The translations under genes were made by a program, and so were the position numbers. Positions 36,474 to 51,400 of a DNA stretch of 64,000 nucleotides are shown piece by piece (positions within the stretch are counted from its first letter, which is position 1; every line of letters begins with the position of its first letter). The notes beneath the pieces were generated by a model. The model was not told where the DNA came from, did not search any database, and saw only the letters and a program-made list of their open reading frames with translations. Source of the stretch: Antedon bifida (taxonomy: Eukaryota > Echinodermata > Crinoidea > Comatulida > Antedonidae); the NCBI GenBank assembly GCA_963402885.1, contig OY727095.1, positions 9,863,001-9,927,000 of the forward strand, read 5' to 3'.

Positions 36474-39400
36474 CTATTCCTTTTTGAAGTACGATATGTT
36501 TTCAAGTAAATTCAGCGGTAAAGGAAATACGATAGTTGAGTTCTTTTCCGCTGATATCGTGTTCAGCGTTTGAAGATAGCGTAGTTGTAAAGCCATAGGT
36601 GATTCAAGCATGACATCTGCAGCCTCTTTAAGAGCACGAGAAGAATTTTGTTCTCCTTCTGCGGCAATAACCTGAAAGTAAAAATTAGAATATTGTAATT
36701 CTATCAGAAAGAAAAATAATTTTACACGAATAGCCCTTTGACATCACCAAGCAAACTCTAGAAATGGCATCAAATTGTACCCCTTTAACACCAAAATTCT
36801 GCTGTGATATCTGGAGACACCCCAGGCGTGAGAGGGGTAATGGTATGGTGTGCTTGTTACAGTGTTTGCGATGTGAAAGGGCTATTATACTAAAGAAACA
36901 AAACAAATAACAATGTTTTCTGAATTAAGAAGGAGAGTTCTGCAGTGATATGATCAAATTTCTTCACACATTAGAAAAACTTTATATTAAAACGTCCTGA
37001 GAAAGTATCAGAGGTGGATTAAAAAATCTAGAATTTAGAAAAAACAGGAATACAAATATGTTCTTCATCCCAACCGGCCCTTGTATAAAGGCCAATTTAC
37101 ACAGACGAGTGGTAACGGAAAGCGGTAATGGTAAGCGGAAAACCACATTCTGTGTAAATGGTCAAAAGAAATAACATAGATTCTATTTTTGCGTTTTCCG
37201 CTTACCGTTACTGCTTACCGTTACCGATCGTCTGTGTAAATTGGCCTTAAAACAAGTCGGTTGAAGAACAAAGCAAACATACTAACCTTGGCTCGTGCTT
37301 CCCTTGCTGCCTCTGCTTCAGCTGCCATGGCACGCTGTAACTGAACAGGCAGACGGACATCTTTCCTAAAAGTACAAACGATTAAAAATAATTAATTAAA
37401 TTGTAAAAATCGTATTTTCCAGACAGGAAAGGATCAATTTATAAATATATTATGTTTAAAGATGTATTGTCGAATTATTGAAATAATTCTTAAACAAATT
37501 TTTTTTTAATGTGCCATTTAGTGTAACATAATAGTTGTATAAAAAAATATATTTACCTAAAAAAACTGTAATTTAAAGCAAAAAATTGTCAAATTGGCTG
37601 CTAGCCAATGGATTTTTAGTTGAATTTAAAAATTTATTTTTTCATCTTATAAGTAAAAACATGATTTTTTTCGTTTTTTTTTCTACGGAAGTGATTAGCT
37701 TTATTAAAACTACAAAATAACATATTCAAAGTCTGATTTAATTAATCTTCATTTTTCATGTTTTTGGGGGACAATACATCATTCAAATCATCATTTTTAC
37801 GCAATGTTATTTAACTTTAAAGTGTGCATTGCTTGCATTCACATGAACGGATGTCAAATGTGACTAATTTGTTTATGCACATAAAATATTGATCGAGCTG
37901 CAAAAAGGCTTAGCAAGATTTCTGTATGGCATGATTTGTTAGTAACATACACATTCACATATTTCCAGTAAATTACATTTTATCTGTATTATATTTTATA
38001 AATTTTTTATATTTGTTTTTTTTTTTATTTATTTATTTTTTTAGCCAGTTTTTTTGCGTCTATATATAAATTTACATAAGGGCAAAATTTGGTAAATCGC
38101 GTGTTATTTTAAGAATTTTTACATGATGGTATATAAAGTTGGTTCGTACTTTTGGTACTGATTTTAACCACCTGAAGTAACCCTGTTTACTAATTAAATT
38201 GAGTTTGATATCAATCGTGGTATACACTGTCTAATGGATGTCCATCTTGAAAAATACCCGCACAAAAACAAATCGTTGAACCTAAATTCGTTTTAATTGT
38301 CAATAACTTATTATCGAACTCAATTTCATTAGTAAACAGGGTTACATCAGGTGGTTAAAATCAGTACCGAAAGTACGAACCAACTTTATATACTATCGAG
38401 TAAACGTTCTAGAAATAACGTGCGATTTACCAAATTTTGCCCTTACATAAATTTATATATAGATATACATTTTATAATTTAATGTGGAAAATGTACTTAT
38501 ACTATTTCCATTTTAAATTGGCAAATAAAATTAAATCTGAATCTGAATTCTTTATGTTAAATTATGAAAATGTTTGTGTGTGACATTGTAACATCGTATT
38601 TTAATGAAAAGAAGATTACATTATTCCTTATTAAAGTATTTTTCAATTGACTGAGCTTGGCACATAAACAGCATAAAATATGCATCTTAAAAACAATAGA
38701 CTAAATTTCCATTAGAGAAATTAACGTGATTGATGTATGTTTATGAGTTATAGTTGACCCTGTATCTGATATCGCATATCGCAATTGTACCTCACAAATC
38801 ATACACAGTTTATGGTAAATGCAAAATAGTAATGAATCACGCATTCTGATAAACAGCGAATGCACATAATGAATTTAATCAGTGTTGTGTGTTAAGTGGT
38901 CAGAAAATAAAGATAGAATCAATCACAAACTACAAAATACACTTAGGGCCTGTTTATGCTTTCATATCATATGGTGCTTAAACTCCATATATCGGAACCA
39001 GGAATAGACTAGACACTAACCTTTTGTCTAAGTTTTGTTTAGGGCAATGATGATATGAAAGTCATGCATTTTCATCTCCAACCAGTCATTTGCATACCAG
39101 ATGTTCCTACTGATCTTTTATACTTCAGTTTGTAATGGAAGCATTAATTTCGAATTCATTTACTGTATCTAGCGTAAAACACCTACATGGTTTCCAGGCT
39201 TAAGTCACACATCAATAATTTTTAACATTACGCATCACAAATCTTCCTCCTACTTTTGATAGCGGGGAGCAGCTGATTAAACACATAACAGTAGATCAAA
39301 TCATAGTTCATAATTTAATTTTAGCTGTCAAAGGGGCATGCACCCTTAGGCGCTACACCCTGGATTCGGACAGTGTTTTAAATAAACCACAAGTACTTTA

Positions 39401-42400
39401 CTTCTGGGATGGGTTAGATGGGTATGGGTTGGAACTGTGCTTTGACAGATTCTCCACAATGTAATTTCAGATTTACATGCACAAATAAACTTACATTTCA
39501 ACCCTTTCAACCTTCACTCCCCACGGGTCAGTAGCATCATCTAGTACAGATTGCATGTGCGTGCTCACATTCTCCCTGTCTGACAACACTTCGGCAAGAG
39601 TTTTTGTTCCAAGGCAATTTCTCAATGTCGTAGCTGCAAGTAGCTTGGTAGATTTCTGGACATCCACAACATTAGTTATTGCTACGGTTGGATTGAAAAC
39701 TCGGTAATAGACGACTGCATCAACTGCAACTGTAACACTGTCCTTTGTTAAAATCTAAAAAAAAAAACAAACTGTAAAGTGTCAGTAAATATTATAATAC
39801 ACCTCACACTTTTATTATTATTGGATAACTCCTTACAGTAAAATGTAAAATGCTTAATTTAGCTACTATTATTATAGGCCCCACTCCAATTTCAACCCTT
39901 GAAATTGTCCCTTTGACCAATTCAAAAAAAAATTTTTTTTTTTAATTTCGAAAAAAGTGGGTCATTTTGAAGTATCATAATAGTTGTCATCATAATAGAC
40001 GAAATGTAATCAAATTAATTTACCTGTTAATTACGTAAACTTGTTGCTTTTAGCTCGAATTTTCGACTTAAAGTGAATACCTTTAATATTACTGTGATAT
40101 GGCCAATTTAAATTTAGAATATATCAGACAAGACAATACATCTTTAAGCTCTGTGATGTGCCCAAATATGGTAATGATGTGCCCAAAGACGGTAGTGATA
40201 TGACATCATCATGTCCATATATGGGCACATCACATTTTTGTTGTCACATAAAATTTGAGAGTGTAGACGGAGTTTACAAATATGTGCCTTCTTTTTTATT
40301 TCTTCAAAATATTGGATCACCAGAGATGCAGACATAGTAATCCATAGAGCAACATAATTACAGTAGTTCCAGGAGAATACTTAAACTCTATAATTCAGTT
40401 TCTCGATGTTTTGATCAATATGCTTTGATCGTCCTCAAGATTCTCACTTCTGAGGATGATCAAAGCATATTGTCAATATTATCAAAACATCGGGAAACTC
40501 AACAGTTCTTTACAGAACTAATATACATGGTGTACCACAAACTTTATATCAACATTTGATTTCATCATGCAAAACCTCAAACAATTCAGATTTGGCTATC
40601 AAAACTAATATAAAATTATTTTTTCATTGAACATGGCACGTATGTACAACTATAGGCCTACAATAACCTACAATAAATAAAAATGTTATACAACATTAAA
40701 AAGTATATATACAACAAAATGTTGAATTATTGTACTTACTTCTTGAGGGGCAACATCGAAAGAAACAGTTCTTAAGTCAACTTTCACGTAATTATCGATG
40801 CATGGCAAAATGAAAAAGAGACCAGGACCTTTAGCACCGCCCGACAACAACATCCCCAATCGAAAAATAACGGCTCGTTCATACTCCTTTACCATCTAAA
40901 AATATAACAAAATAAAGAAACATTTTAAGGCACTATAGAAAAGGTTTGCTGTACATGAATAAGCATCGGTGTGCTTACAAAATTCTGGGCCGTCTAGAAG
41001 GTGCTAAGTATATTTATTCCATTAAGGAGATTCGCAAGAGAGTTAACTTCAATGTTCTACCAAATTGACAATCAAGTTGTATAATACATCTATGGTTTAT
41101 TTAAACAGGGCAATTATGGACTATTAAATGAACACTGCACTTTAAATTATAATGTAGTGTGATATATGAGAAAACAACATACAGGCTATTTATAGATGGA
41201 CTTAATGGAAGATTAGTGTGTGGGTTAATGGTTAAACATTATACAAACAATAGTTCTTTTAGGCATTGATGTAGTGGGTATAGTTTGCTTAAGATTTTGT
41301 AACATATTGTTTGAAGGTTTGCTGTTCTATAATGATATAAGTATGCAGTTCTGAAAATAATTGTTTTATTGTGATACATTTTTCAGGTTTATGTTTTGTG
41401 ATGATATGGGCATACTTAATACGAGTGTACTCCAAATGAAGAGGCTTGGTACATTTTGAGAATTCGTAGGTTTGATCTATTTGTTCCTTTTGCAACCAAA
41501 GTCTATGCTCCTATCAAATTAAAATTCAATATATATATATAATATACTTACACGGAGTGTGTACGCCAGTGAAAATGGAAATGTGCAGACAACAAGCAGG
41601 TAAGAGAGAAACACCAACAAGTATGTACAGCATCCCCATTCCTGGGCTAAAACAACAATAAATATCAATTATCAACAATTAGTCAAATCACATACAGTAT
41701 TACAATAATAAACACAGACTTTGAATCGAGTGTCCAAGCGGTTAAGACAAACCATGAACTACAGCGTAAGGTGGTGTATGGCATGTTGTGCAGGTTGGGG
41801 AGGACAGGCAATATGGTCACAAAATGCATTTATGATTTTGCTCCTTTATCATCCAATCTACATGCATCCATACACATACTGTAGGGTATCAACATGACAG
41901 AAATTGTACTGGAAAGGCATTCATTTTGAAAACCACGCTGGAGGGGATATCTTTAGTTAGTTGTAATAATTTCAAACTAGTTTTATTGTAGTGTTTTTAA
42001 ACATCATGGAAAGGATGTCAAGCATAACAATCCAATCAAGAAAATATGCTTTCAAGAAGGTTGAAGCTTGACCTAGTAATAAAACAAAGTGATACTAATA
42101 GTAAAATGATATTAATCATAATGAGATTCAAACAATAAATATATTATATCTGGTAATATTGTTTATAGATGCTGCTAAATACACAATGTTAAGGCCTGTT
42201 TTCACTGCGAACGATGATGAACAACGATAAATAGATAAACATCATACATTTTTGTTAAGAAATTAGAAAGTTTTTAAAGGATTTAATTAACTCATCCGTG
42301 TCATGATCAAAAACAGCAATAAAATTGTTGTATTATCACAATAGTAGTATTGTTCTTGGATAGATTTTCATCAAAGGCAGTATAGATATGGTTATCCCAT

Positions 42401-45400
42401 GAGTTCTAAGATGAAGTATGGAAGGCAATCGCCGCCAAAAATACAATTACAAACATACATTATTCGTGGAAATATACAACGTGTACGTTTCTGAGAGTAC
42501 GTTGCATATTTCCACGAATATATTGTATGTTTGTAATTGTATTTTTGGCGGTGATTGCCTTCCATAATGAAGACTTCTTTATCAACAACCAAGTGACAAT
42601 TAATAATTTTTGTAATTAACCAGTTTTAACTGTCCTAAAAATAACAATATTACTCCTATGTGCACATTATCAATTTTACAACTCATACGTTCAAGTAACA
42701 TTAATTCACAATCGCTAATGGGCAAATAGCCAGATCCTACTATAACCAAAGGCCATGAAATACAATATCTTCTGCCTGTGATGACTCCTGCTAGCTTATC
42801 ATCACTAATCAGTGAGCCATAATAATACTAAATCAGCGGCTATTTGCGCTACATGCTCAAATAGTGTTTACTCAACAACGATTAGTTGAATATGTACATG
42901 TGTAAATTAATGAAAACGTTATTGTTTTTGTATTTTTACAACAAAAAAACACTATTTAGCTTATAGCATAAATGTTATTAAGTATTTATTTCATTAATAA
43001 AATTATAAATAAATTATAAAAGATGACTATTATAGAATTTCCACTGTATATTGTTTAAGGGCTTGTCTGCATCGTGGGAACAGTGATTTTGAAATATTCA
43101 TGGATAATTTGACATCAGAAAAGGTTGGCCCTAGGTACATTATATATGGATTCTATTATACATATATATGGATTATATATGAATTAACATATTTAATGTA
43201 GAATTTGAGCAAAAAAAAAAAATCACTGATTTTGTTGCAATTGGTATTAGAACATACTGGTTTATGCATATGTCAATAATTCTTTACCTGTACCTTACTG
43301 TACAATCATGAGGTCTGTCTACTACATACAGTATTAATATGACATAATTAACATACTAATTATGTAATAAAAACAAGACACTAGAGAAGATATTAAAAAA
43401 GTCAACATTGTTGTTGTTGGATGTGTTGACAGCGGTTTAGAATATTGTTTTTTGTTATACGCATCCAACAGAGAGCACCTCTCTCACCCCCACCCCCCAC
43501 CCCCCAAATTCTTTGTAATTAAAGGGCTTAATATAGACATTTGATACATTACCTACAATATCTGGAAATTCTCTAAATAATGAACAAAAGAATTTTCATA
43601 ATACCAGTACTCAATTTTGTTAACAATAGAAATTTTAAATTGCAAATTATGACATCGATTAGAATTATAATTATGGATGATTTATTATTAAATTTGGATT
43701 CTAAATTGACATTATCATGGTCATTATAATAATATAACATATTTTGAAATCAAATTCACTTTTTTCCAAATATTAGTATTATCAAAATACCGCAAGGACT
43801 AATAATAATTCTGTTGACAAGTAAACAAGTTAGTAACTAATTATTAGTAATTAATTATTGGTGTAATGCCAGTTGTTTACTTAAATCATGGAGCTATAAA
43901 TGCTATCCATGCTTAAACTCATCTATAAACCCTCTAGCCATCAGGGATGTTGTAAAACAGTAGAGTGCCACCTTTGGGACACCCCTATTCAGGGGACACC
44001 CTATGAGACACTACTGTATATTATGGGGACATTTTCCTAAGATTCAATCAACAAGTGAAAGTATATGGCTAACCCTTAATCAGAGGACACCTCTATTAAG
44101 AGGACACTTTGATGAGGTGTCCTGGAAGTTATTATTTACAGTATATGAAACATGTGACACTGTATATAGAATTTGTCTATGATACTGAACAAACTATGTA
44201 GTACCGTTATAGTGCAGAAAAGAAATTCTAATCATAAATGATGGAATCTCCTCCTTATAAGTGTTTTCAGAATGGCCTTCATTTTTTTAATTTAAACTAT
44301 CCTCGAAGCTGGATGATAATTCAACGTTATTTTAAAAATAAATAATTATCTTATTTTAGCCTGAATACACAAAATGTCATCCAGCAGGTTTTTATATAGC
44401 GCAGAAATAGAATGGAATTTTGTTGATTTCTCTGGAATCCCAAAGTTACGATACATACTGCAGGTAAACATACATAGGCCAACGACAACGATACGGTAAT
44501 GTATATGTCGTCAAATGTATCGAATGTACTTGCAATTAAAAATGCTTGACGAACAAATTAACACGCTCTGCATGAATCTATTATGTAAAACAACATTTGA
44601 AAAAAGGATAATCTTTGAATTTATATCTTAATCATCTTCTAATATTCTGTTAAAAAGATACATACTGCTGAATTCAGGGATGTACAATCACAATTCTAAA
44701 TTTCCAATTCCGTAAATTTAGTTCAGAAATCTATTTATGGTTTCTCACTAGAACTAAATACCCTAATAAAGTTTTTGTTATGTGCATTTAATATGAGAAG
44801 CCCTTTATCGCTCAGCAATGGATGCAAAATGACGTATTCTACTCTGAGAGTCCATGGGTGATTTTTATTGTATCAGTGTTTTGTTTAGTATATAAAGAGG
44901 GGAAGGGGGACAGGAAGGAAAACATAGTATAACTAGAAAGCCACTCCGCATACCTCCGCCTACTGTAAAATTCTCATACATAAGATTTCTCCGGGAAAAA
45001 ATAAATATATATATTTGTGTGTGTCTTAATGCTGTTTGTGATTTAGGCTAATTTCACTACAAGCATGTGTATGCGAGTTTGGTGTAATGGTTTGTAACAA
45101 GCCTTCCAATTAACAATGAATTTGAAAATAAATAGGTTTTTTAAACCACTCGCATCAAAAAAGGTGCACATTAAATCAAATTATGTTTTAAAATTACAAA
45201 TCACAGATTATAACTCTTGCCTCTTTTACAAAAATTAAGTTTTTTGGACAAGTAGTTCTCGAGAAAATACAATTTTAGTTTACTTGTTACTTTAAGACTG
45301 CTCACCGGCTTTTGAAATTTCTGTCCTATCAGGTCTGAAAAGTATACTAAAAAGTGGTCCAGAATTGGGACCGTGGTCCCAAAATTTAATGGAATGGTCC

Positions 45401-48400
45401 TTGACCACATATCTATCTGTACATTCATTTTGGTAATCTTGTAATTACTTTTTGAGTAATCCTGCTAACAAACAAACAAACACACACACAAACACACGCG
45501 ATTGATTACATATACCTCCTTGGCGGAGGTAAATGAAGGGCTGTCATTTTTTTTATACAAGATAATATAGAGAGTAGAGGGTAAAGGCATATTTACACTA
45601 GGACAATAACTATCACGATAAAGAAATAAGCTTGTGGATCTTCGATAATAAAGAATCATTTGTAACAATTTCCATAATTTCTAAGAAAATCAAGCACAAT
45701 TTGATAGACAAAAACCAGTTTCAATAAATTCACATTAATCATATAAAATCATATTATATTTAATCAAATAAAAGAATATAGCATTTGAAAATACAGAGCA
45801 AACATAGATTTATTGCAGTCACTAGACTAAAGCTCTGTCTATACTATCAAACTTTATGTGACAAAAATGTGATGTACCCATATATGGACATGATGGACAT
45901 ATTTGGGCATACCACTACCATTTTAGGGCTCATCACACTTTTTGTCGAACTAGTTTGATAGTGTAGACAGAGCTTAATAGTCACGATTTCCTTGCAGCCA
46001 AATCTAAAACAGCATTTTAAAGATAGTCACAAATAATATTTAAAAAAAGTTGTATTTTCTCTAATACAAAAACACAATATAATGTACTTATTTTGAACAA
46101 TAAATATATCTCATATCTGACAAAACAAGATTATCTTAATCGAGACTTTAAATAATTTAAAAACAATTTGACAAAACAAATTAAATTTAGTAAATGTACA
46201 TATTTGTGACATACCATACTCAAAATCACTGAGAACATGAAAATAATCTGACATTTAACTATTGTTAATACAGCCACCTGATTGCCATAGCAACACAACG
46301 TGCGTCATTTAAGAATTCGAGAAGACATGCTTTTACCACCTAGCATGGGATAATCAACAAGAAGCTAATACTTAATTCACTTAAATCTATTAGAAAATGT
46401 TAAAAACAAAATTGAAGAGCGTATCAAAACAAATTGCACCATAAATAATATAATTATTGAACAATATTTATAGCTATGACTTATAGCCTTAAAACATGAT
46501 ATAATAGAATTGACTTGAATAATTGAACATATATAACTTTAATCACCTTGCTATATTGATTTAAAGGTAAAATGATAATTATTATGTATAAATTATATAG
46601 CGCACATCTACTACTGTAATGTCATACAAGGTACTATAGGTCAATTACATTTTAGGGTCATGGTATGTCATTGGCAGCGATATACAGGAACCTATTTTTT
46701 ATTCATGGCAGAGACAGATAAAACTAGTACATCTGGGTAAAACGCACAGACAAGTACTCGTTCTACCAAGCTGGGATTCAAAATTATAACAAAAGATTTG
46801 TTAGATAGCTCTTTTTTCCTTTATATTTATTTAAGGCAAACCAAGATATGAGCACTGTAATTTCCATTACCGTATATATTGGATATTTAAAATGAATCTG
46901 TACCTGTATCTGTACCCATATAAATAAACAAGCTGGGTCACCTAATGATTCAAATATTCCTGTTTCAGTAATGCTTTAATTAAAACAATTTATTAGTTTA
47001 AAACTGTTTACAGTAAATAGACCAAATGTCACCGATTTCAACTGGCAACTCGCAAACTGTTCCCAGGCAAGTGTACCCACCTCTTGTGGAATTGGTTTCA
47101 TCCGTTATGACCTGACTAGAAGAGGATTCAACTTCGGAAACTATCGGCAAACATCTCAATTATCAACCATGATAAAACAACCCAAGGCACAACGTATATT
47201 TAACAACATAAATATCTTCCATTGTTTTTACAACTATCAAAATACACCTGCTACAACAACCAGGCTGCGCCTACACAGTCAATACCGATTCAGAATTGCA
47301 ATTAGGGAGTATAGTTTCTTCTAACATATTTCTGCTGCTGACCCATTAACCCATAATAAACTACAGAAAAACAACTAGGCCTCTATAAAATATTAATTCA
47401 TTTTTTTTCCATCCAATAGTATATAAAACTAATTACAGGATAAATAATACCATATTTATAGTGTAGGTTTTTGGTGCAAATAATAGAAGAGGTGGAGAAG
47501 ATGGAAATGTCAGGGCCTAGACAAGTACCCTTTGTTATGTTTTCTTCAAATTAAAATATAACTATGTTTAATAAAATGTGTAAGAACACAACCTTCAGAA
47601 TGTGAATAAAATTGGTGTTTACATCACAAAAGAAAAGAAAAAATTCAGAATACAGTAAACAGTAAACTACATGCATAACATGAAAGATATCCGAAAGATA
47701 GCTAAAGATCGTCCTACAAATACTTTAGCTGCTTTTTTGGAGACTGGGAGAAATATTTTTTGGGAGACTGGGAGAAGAAGCTTTTTGGGAGACTGCTCAG
47801 GATTCATGTATAGACCCCCAATGAGTTTTCTCACCTCAAATTCTAAAAATGTTTACACTTGTAACTGTCACAACTACAGTTAGATGCATAGTAAAGGTAA
47901 AATGATGGTCTAGCTGTGAATGATATTATATACAGCAGAAAACTGATTAACATAGGTGAAATTGAAATAACATAGGGTCTATAGCTATAACTAAATAGCA
48001 TAGAGCTATCAGCTATAACTAAATAGCATAGAGCTATAACTTTATAGCATATAACCGATAAATGATTCATTTCTGATTAAACCTACCGTTTTTTCTGTCT
48101 TCTTTAAGGTCAATCAAACATGAATTTGAAGAGCTTTCATTCTTATTCATTCTCTTTTGAATAACTATACCTATCTATAACTTTCCAATGGTTATAATCA
48201 CATGTATGGTACTTATAGGAAGTGCAATACTGTATAAACACTATTATTACAGTAGTCACATGTTTGTGTCACAAAACATGACCTTTGTAGGCGACTGTAA
48301 ACTACTGTAAATTTCCCAGTATTGTATAATATTATACTTTATATATTATCATTATTATTATCTAAATCCAGAACCAAATGATAAAAGTATATTAATTTAT

Positions 48401-51400
48401 ATCCATAAAGGATAAAATAAAATATTAAACACAAATACACAAAGCAACAAAATACAGATTATTGAAATGAGAAATAAGAAATATTAGTTTTTAATTTGCA
48501 TTGTTTTATGTTTGTTTGTCTTTCTTTGAGAGTTCCTTGGGATAACCTAGCGCTCAGTTCGCAACCTATTCTAACTCTGAGGTCGCAACTAGAAAAATGT
48601 GGTCGCTAATGCAACCAAAGACCCCTTCGTTTCCAGCCCTGTGATTACTGTACCCTTATTTAAAAGATGAATGAAAACAATATTAAAATTAATATGTAAA
48701 TCCATTTATTTTCAAACAAACTTTTTTACTTTCTTTCAAAATATGCTTTCCACTATACAGTTTTTCAAGCTGTTTAATTCTTGGGCAGGATGTATCATTG
48801 TGTGGTGCACCTTTATATGGTAATTAATATAAATTCTGCGCAATTTTTTTCTTGTTATTTCTGCTTCCATCACGAGTGCAATCTTTGCGCTACTAATCAA
48901 TCAATCAATCAATAATAACATTCCTAAAGAGCATTTTATATTTATATTGTTTTTAACAATTGACATAATTAATCATGTTAAAGGAAAACTTGACCGAGGA
49001 CCATATTTTAACAACGTATTAGGGATGTACATACCATTTCAGAACAATCGCGAGATTAAGGATAGCGCCGCACGCGCTCGCCTTACAGCTGTCGCTGTAA
49101 ATTGCTGTGACGTCACAGGTGCATCGCAAAATCTACTTAATGAGTCCAGATAAGCAAAAGAAACAATAAAAAAATCAACATTTATATTTTTTACGATTTA
49201 TTTACGTGTGTTTACTAGAAATTTTCGCGATTTGCCAGACTTTTCCAGAAAACTCATGACCAAAATTTTGTGATGCACCCGTGACGTCACAGCAATTTAC
49301 GGCGACGGCTGTACGGCGAGTGCGTGCAGCGATATCCTTATATCTCGATATCTCGTGATGGTTCTGAAATCATATTTATCCCTAATACGTTGTTAAAATA
49401 TGGTCCTCAGTCAAGTTGTCCTTTAATTTAAATTGGTGCAAAATCAGTGTTATCTTGAAAATACAGTTTTTTAAATTCATTTCTTTTTTTTATACAAATT
49501 GATTCTATTCCGTCATTATTTTATAGGCTCTCTATAATGAAATTCTGATTCATCACATGATAATGACTTTTAAATAATGTACATAGAAATTTAACTACTC
49601 TGTGTCAACTTTAACCTCCCAATCAATTGATAATTAAATTACATAGAATCGCGACAAGACTAATGTATGTGGCTGTCAAATAGGCTTATCTATTGAGTCA
49701 ATATTACATTAAATTGAACAGCACAAATTATGTCCAGTATCAGGCAGCGGATTGTAATGTTCTATTACACTACATGAATCTTGAATTATACAAAACACAA
49801 GTTTTCTCATGAAATAAATAGACCTTTCAAGTTATTTGTTTTTGTATTAAACGGAATTAAACAATTCAGTTATAAATATCACATATTTTAAAACATAATC
49901 TGCTCATGTCTCTGAAGTATATTGTCATTGAAGTGCGTATAAAGTAGTCCCACAAGACATGACAACTCTGCTATTATCATTTTCCGATTTAATTAAAAGT
50001 TTATTGATATTTTGAATGCAATTGCTGTTTGTGTCATTTAAACATCTTCAGGTTTGTCCTGAGTGAAATTGTTGTCACATAATTTGACTTCAAAAAACAG
50101 TTTATATCAAATTTGTAGAGGCTTATTATATCCGTTTCTCCCAAAAATATATGGTGGATAAATAATGTCCAAAAATAAACATTTTGATAACAACATATAA
50201 AGCTCTGTCTACACTATCAAACTAATTTGACAAACAAGTGTGATGTGCCCAAATATGGTAGTGATATTCCCAAATATAGTATTGCTATGACATAATTATG
50301 TCCAAATATGGTCACATCACATTCTTTTGTCGCATAAAGTTTGATAGTGTAGACAGAGCTTTAGACATTTAGGATTGAAAAGGCTTTTACTTTAACAGTC
50401 ATGTTTTATAACCTTTACAGAGTTTACAAATTACATTTCACAATTGATGTATTTGAGACTTAGAAAATGAAACCTGGCCAAGATTTAACGCTTTCTTAAT
50501 TGCCTGTAATGTACACATTTCATCTGTTAGTGAGCTGTAAATCTTAAAATAATGGCATTCTTAAATACAAGTACTTTCAAAGAAAATGCACATGAACAAC
50601 AGCTAAAATTATCAACATAAAATTAGAAAATAACTATGTTTGTTTTAACATTTTACATTTAAAGAAAAAAACAAAGATAAAAAAAACCTGGTCATCAACT
50701 ATGACAACTATGAAAGGCATTTAAAAAAATAAAATTATTGTACACTATTCCTAACATCTCCATGGACAGAGTGCAACACAATATTAAATGTATGGTATTT
50801 TGGCTGACATCTGTCACGAATGACAATGTCAATTAGTCTTACATTTATCTGAATGATGGATGAAACTAAGCCAGGAATGTTTTTAAAGCACCTGGTTCTC
50901 TCATTGATCAAGGGCTTCTGTTGTTCAGTGCCCACCTTATTCATCAGTAATATCATAGGGCTCTAGCCAATTTAAAAATCCTGGATTTTCCAGTGTAATG
51001 TACTTTTAAACGATTTTAATATTGATACTTCCTTATGTTAGTATGACAAACCAATTTCTTTCTATGTTAATGTTTTGACAGTGAGTACTATCCATAATTT
51101 ACATAAACAAACACCTAAAATAAGAACATTTTAAGAATACAATTTGCTGCAAGAACTGCATTATTACTATATAGTTACAAACGGTCTATTAATTTTTCAC
51201 TTTATCAGGTTTGTACTGTAGAGTACTGTATGTGAATTAAAATATTTTTGTCACAAAAAAAAGAACTTTTAACCATACACAACATCAAATGGATATAGCA
51301 TTTTATTTAAATAATCAATCCTTTTTTAAGGACCTACCATATTGTCTTTTCCTTGATTGAATATAACAGTAACAGACAGCTATAACGATTCACAATGTAC

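Noticed and set aside
47041..47346. About 100 codons open on the plus strand, with a WxxxC...CGxG pattern recalling thrombospondin repeats
   Set aside because: No start codon or convincing splice sites, and the cysteine pattern is incomplete; it lies in a stomatin intron.
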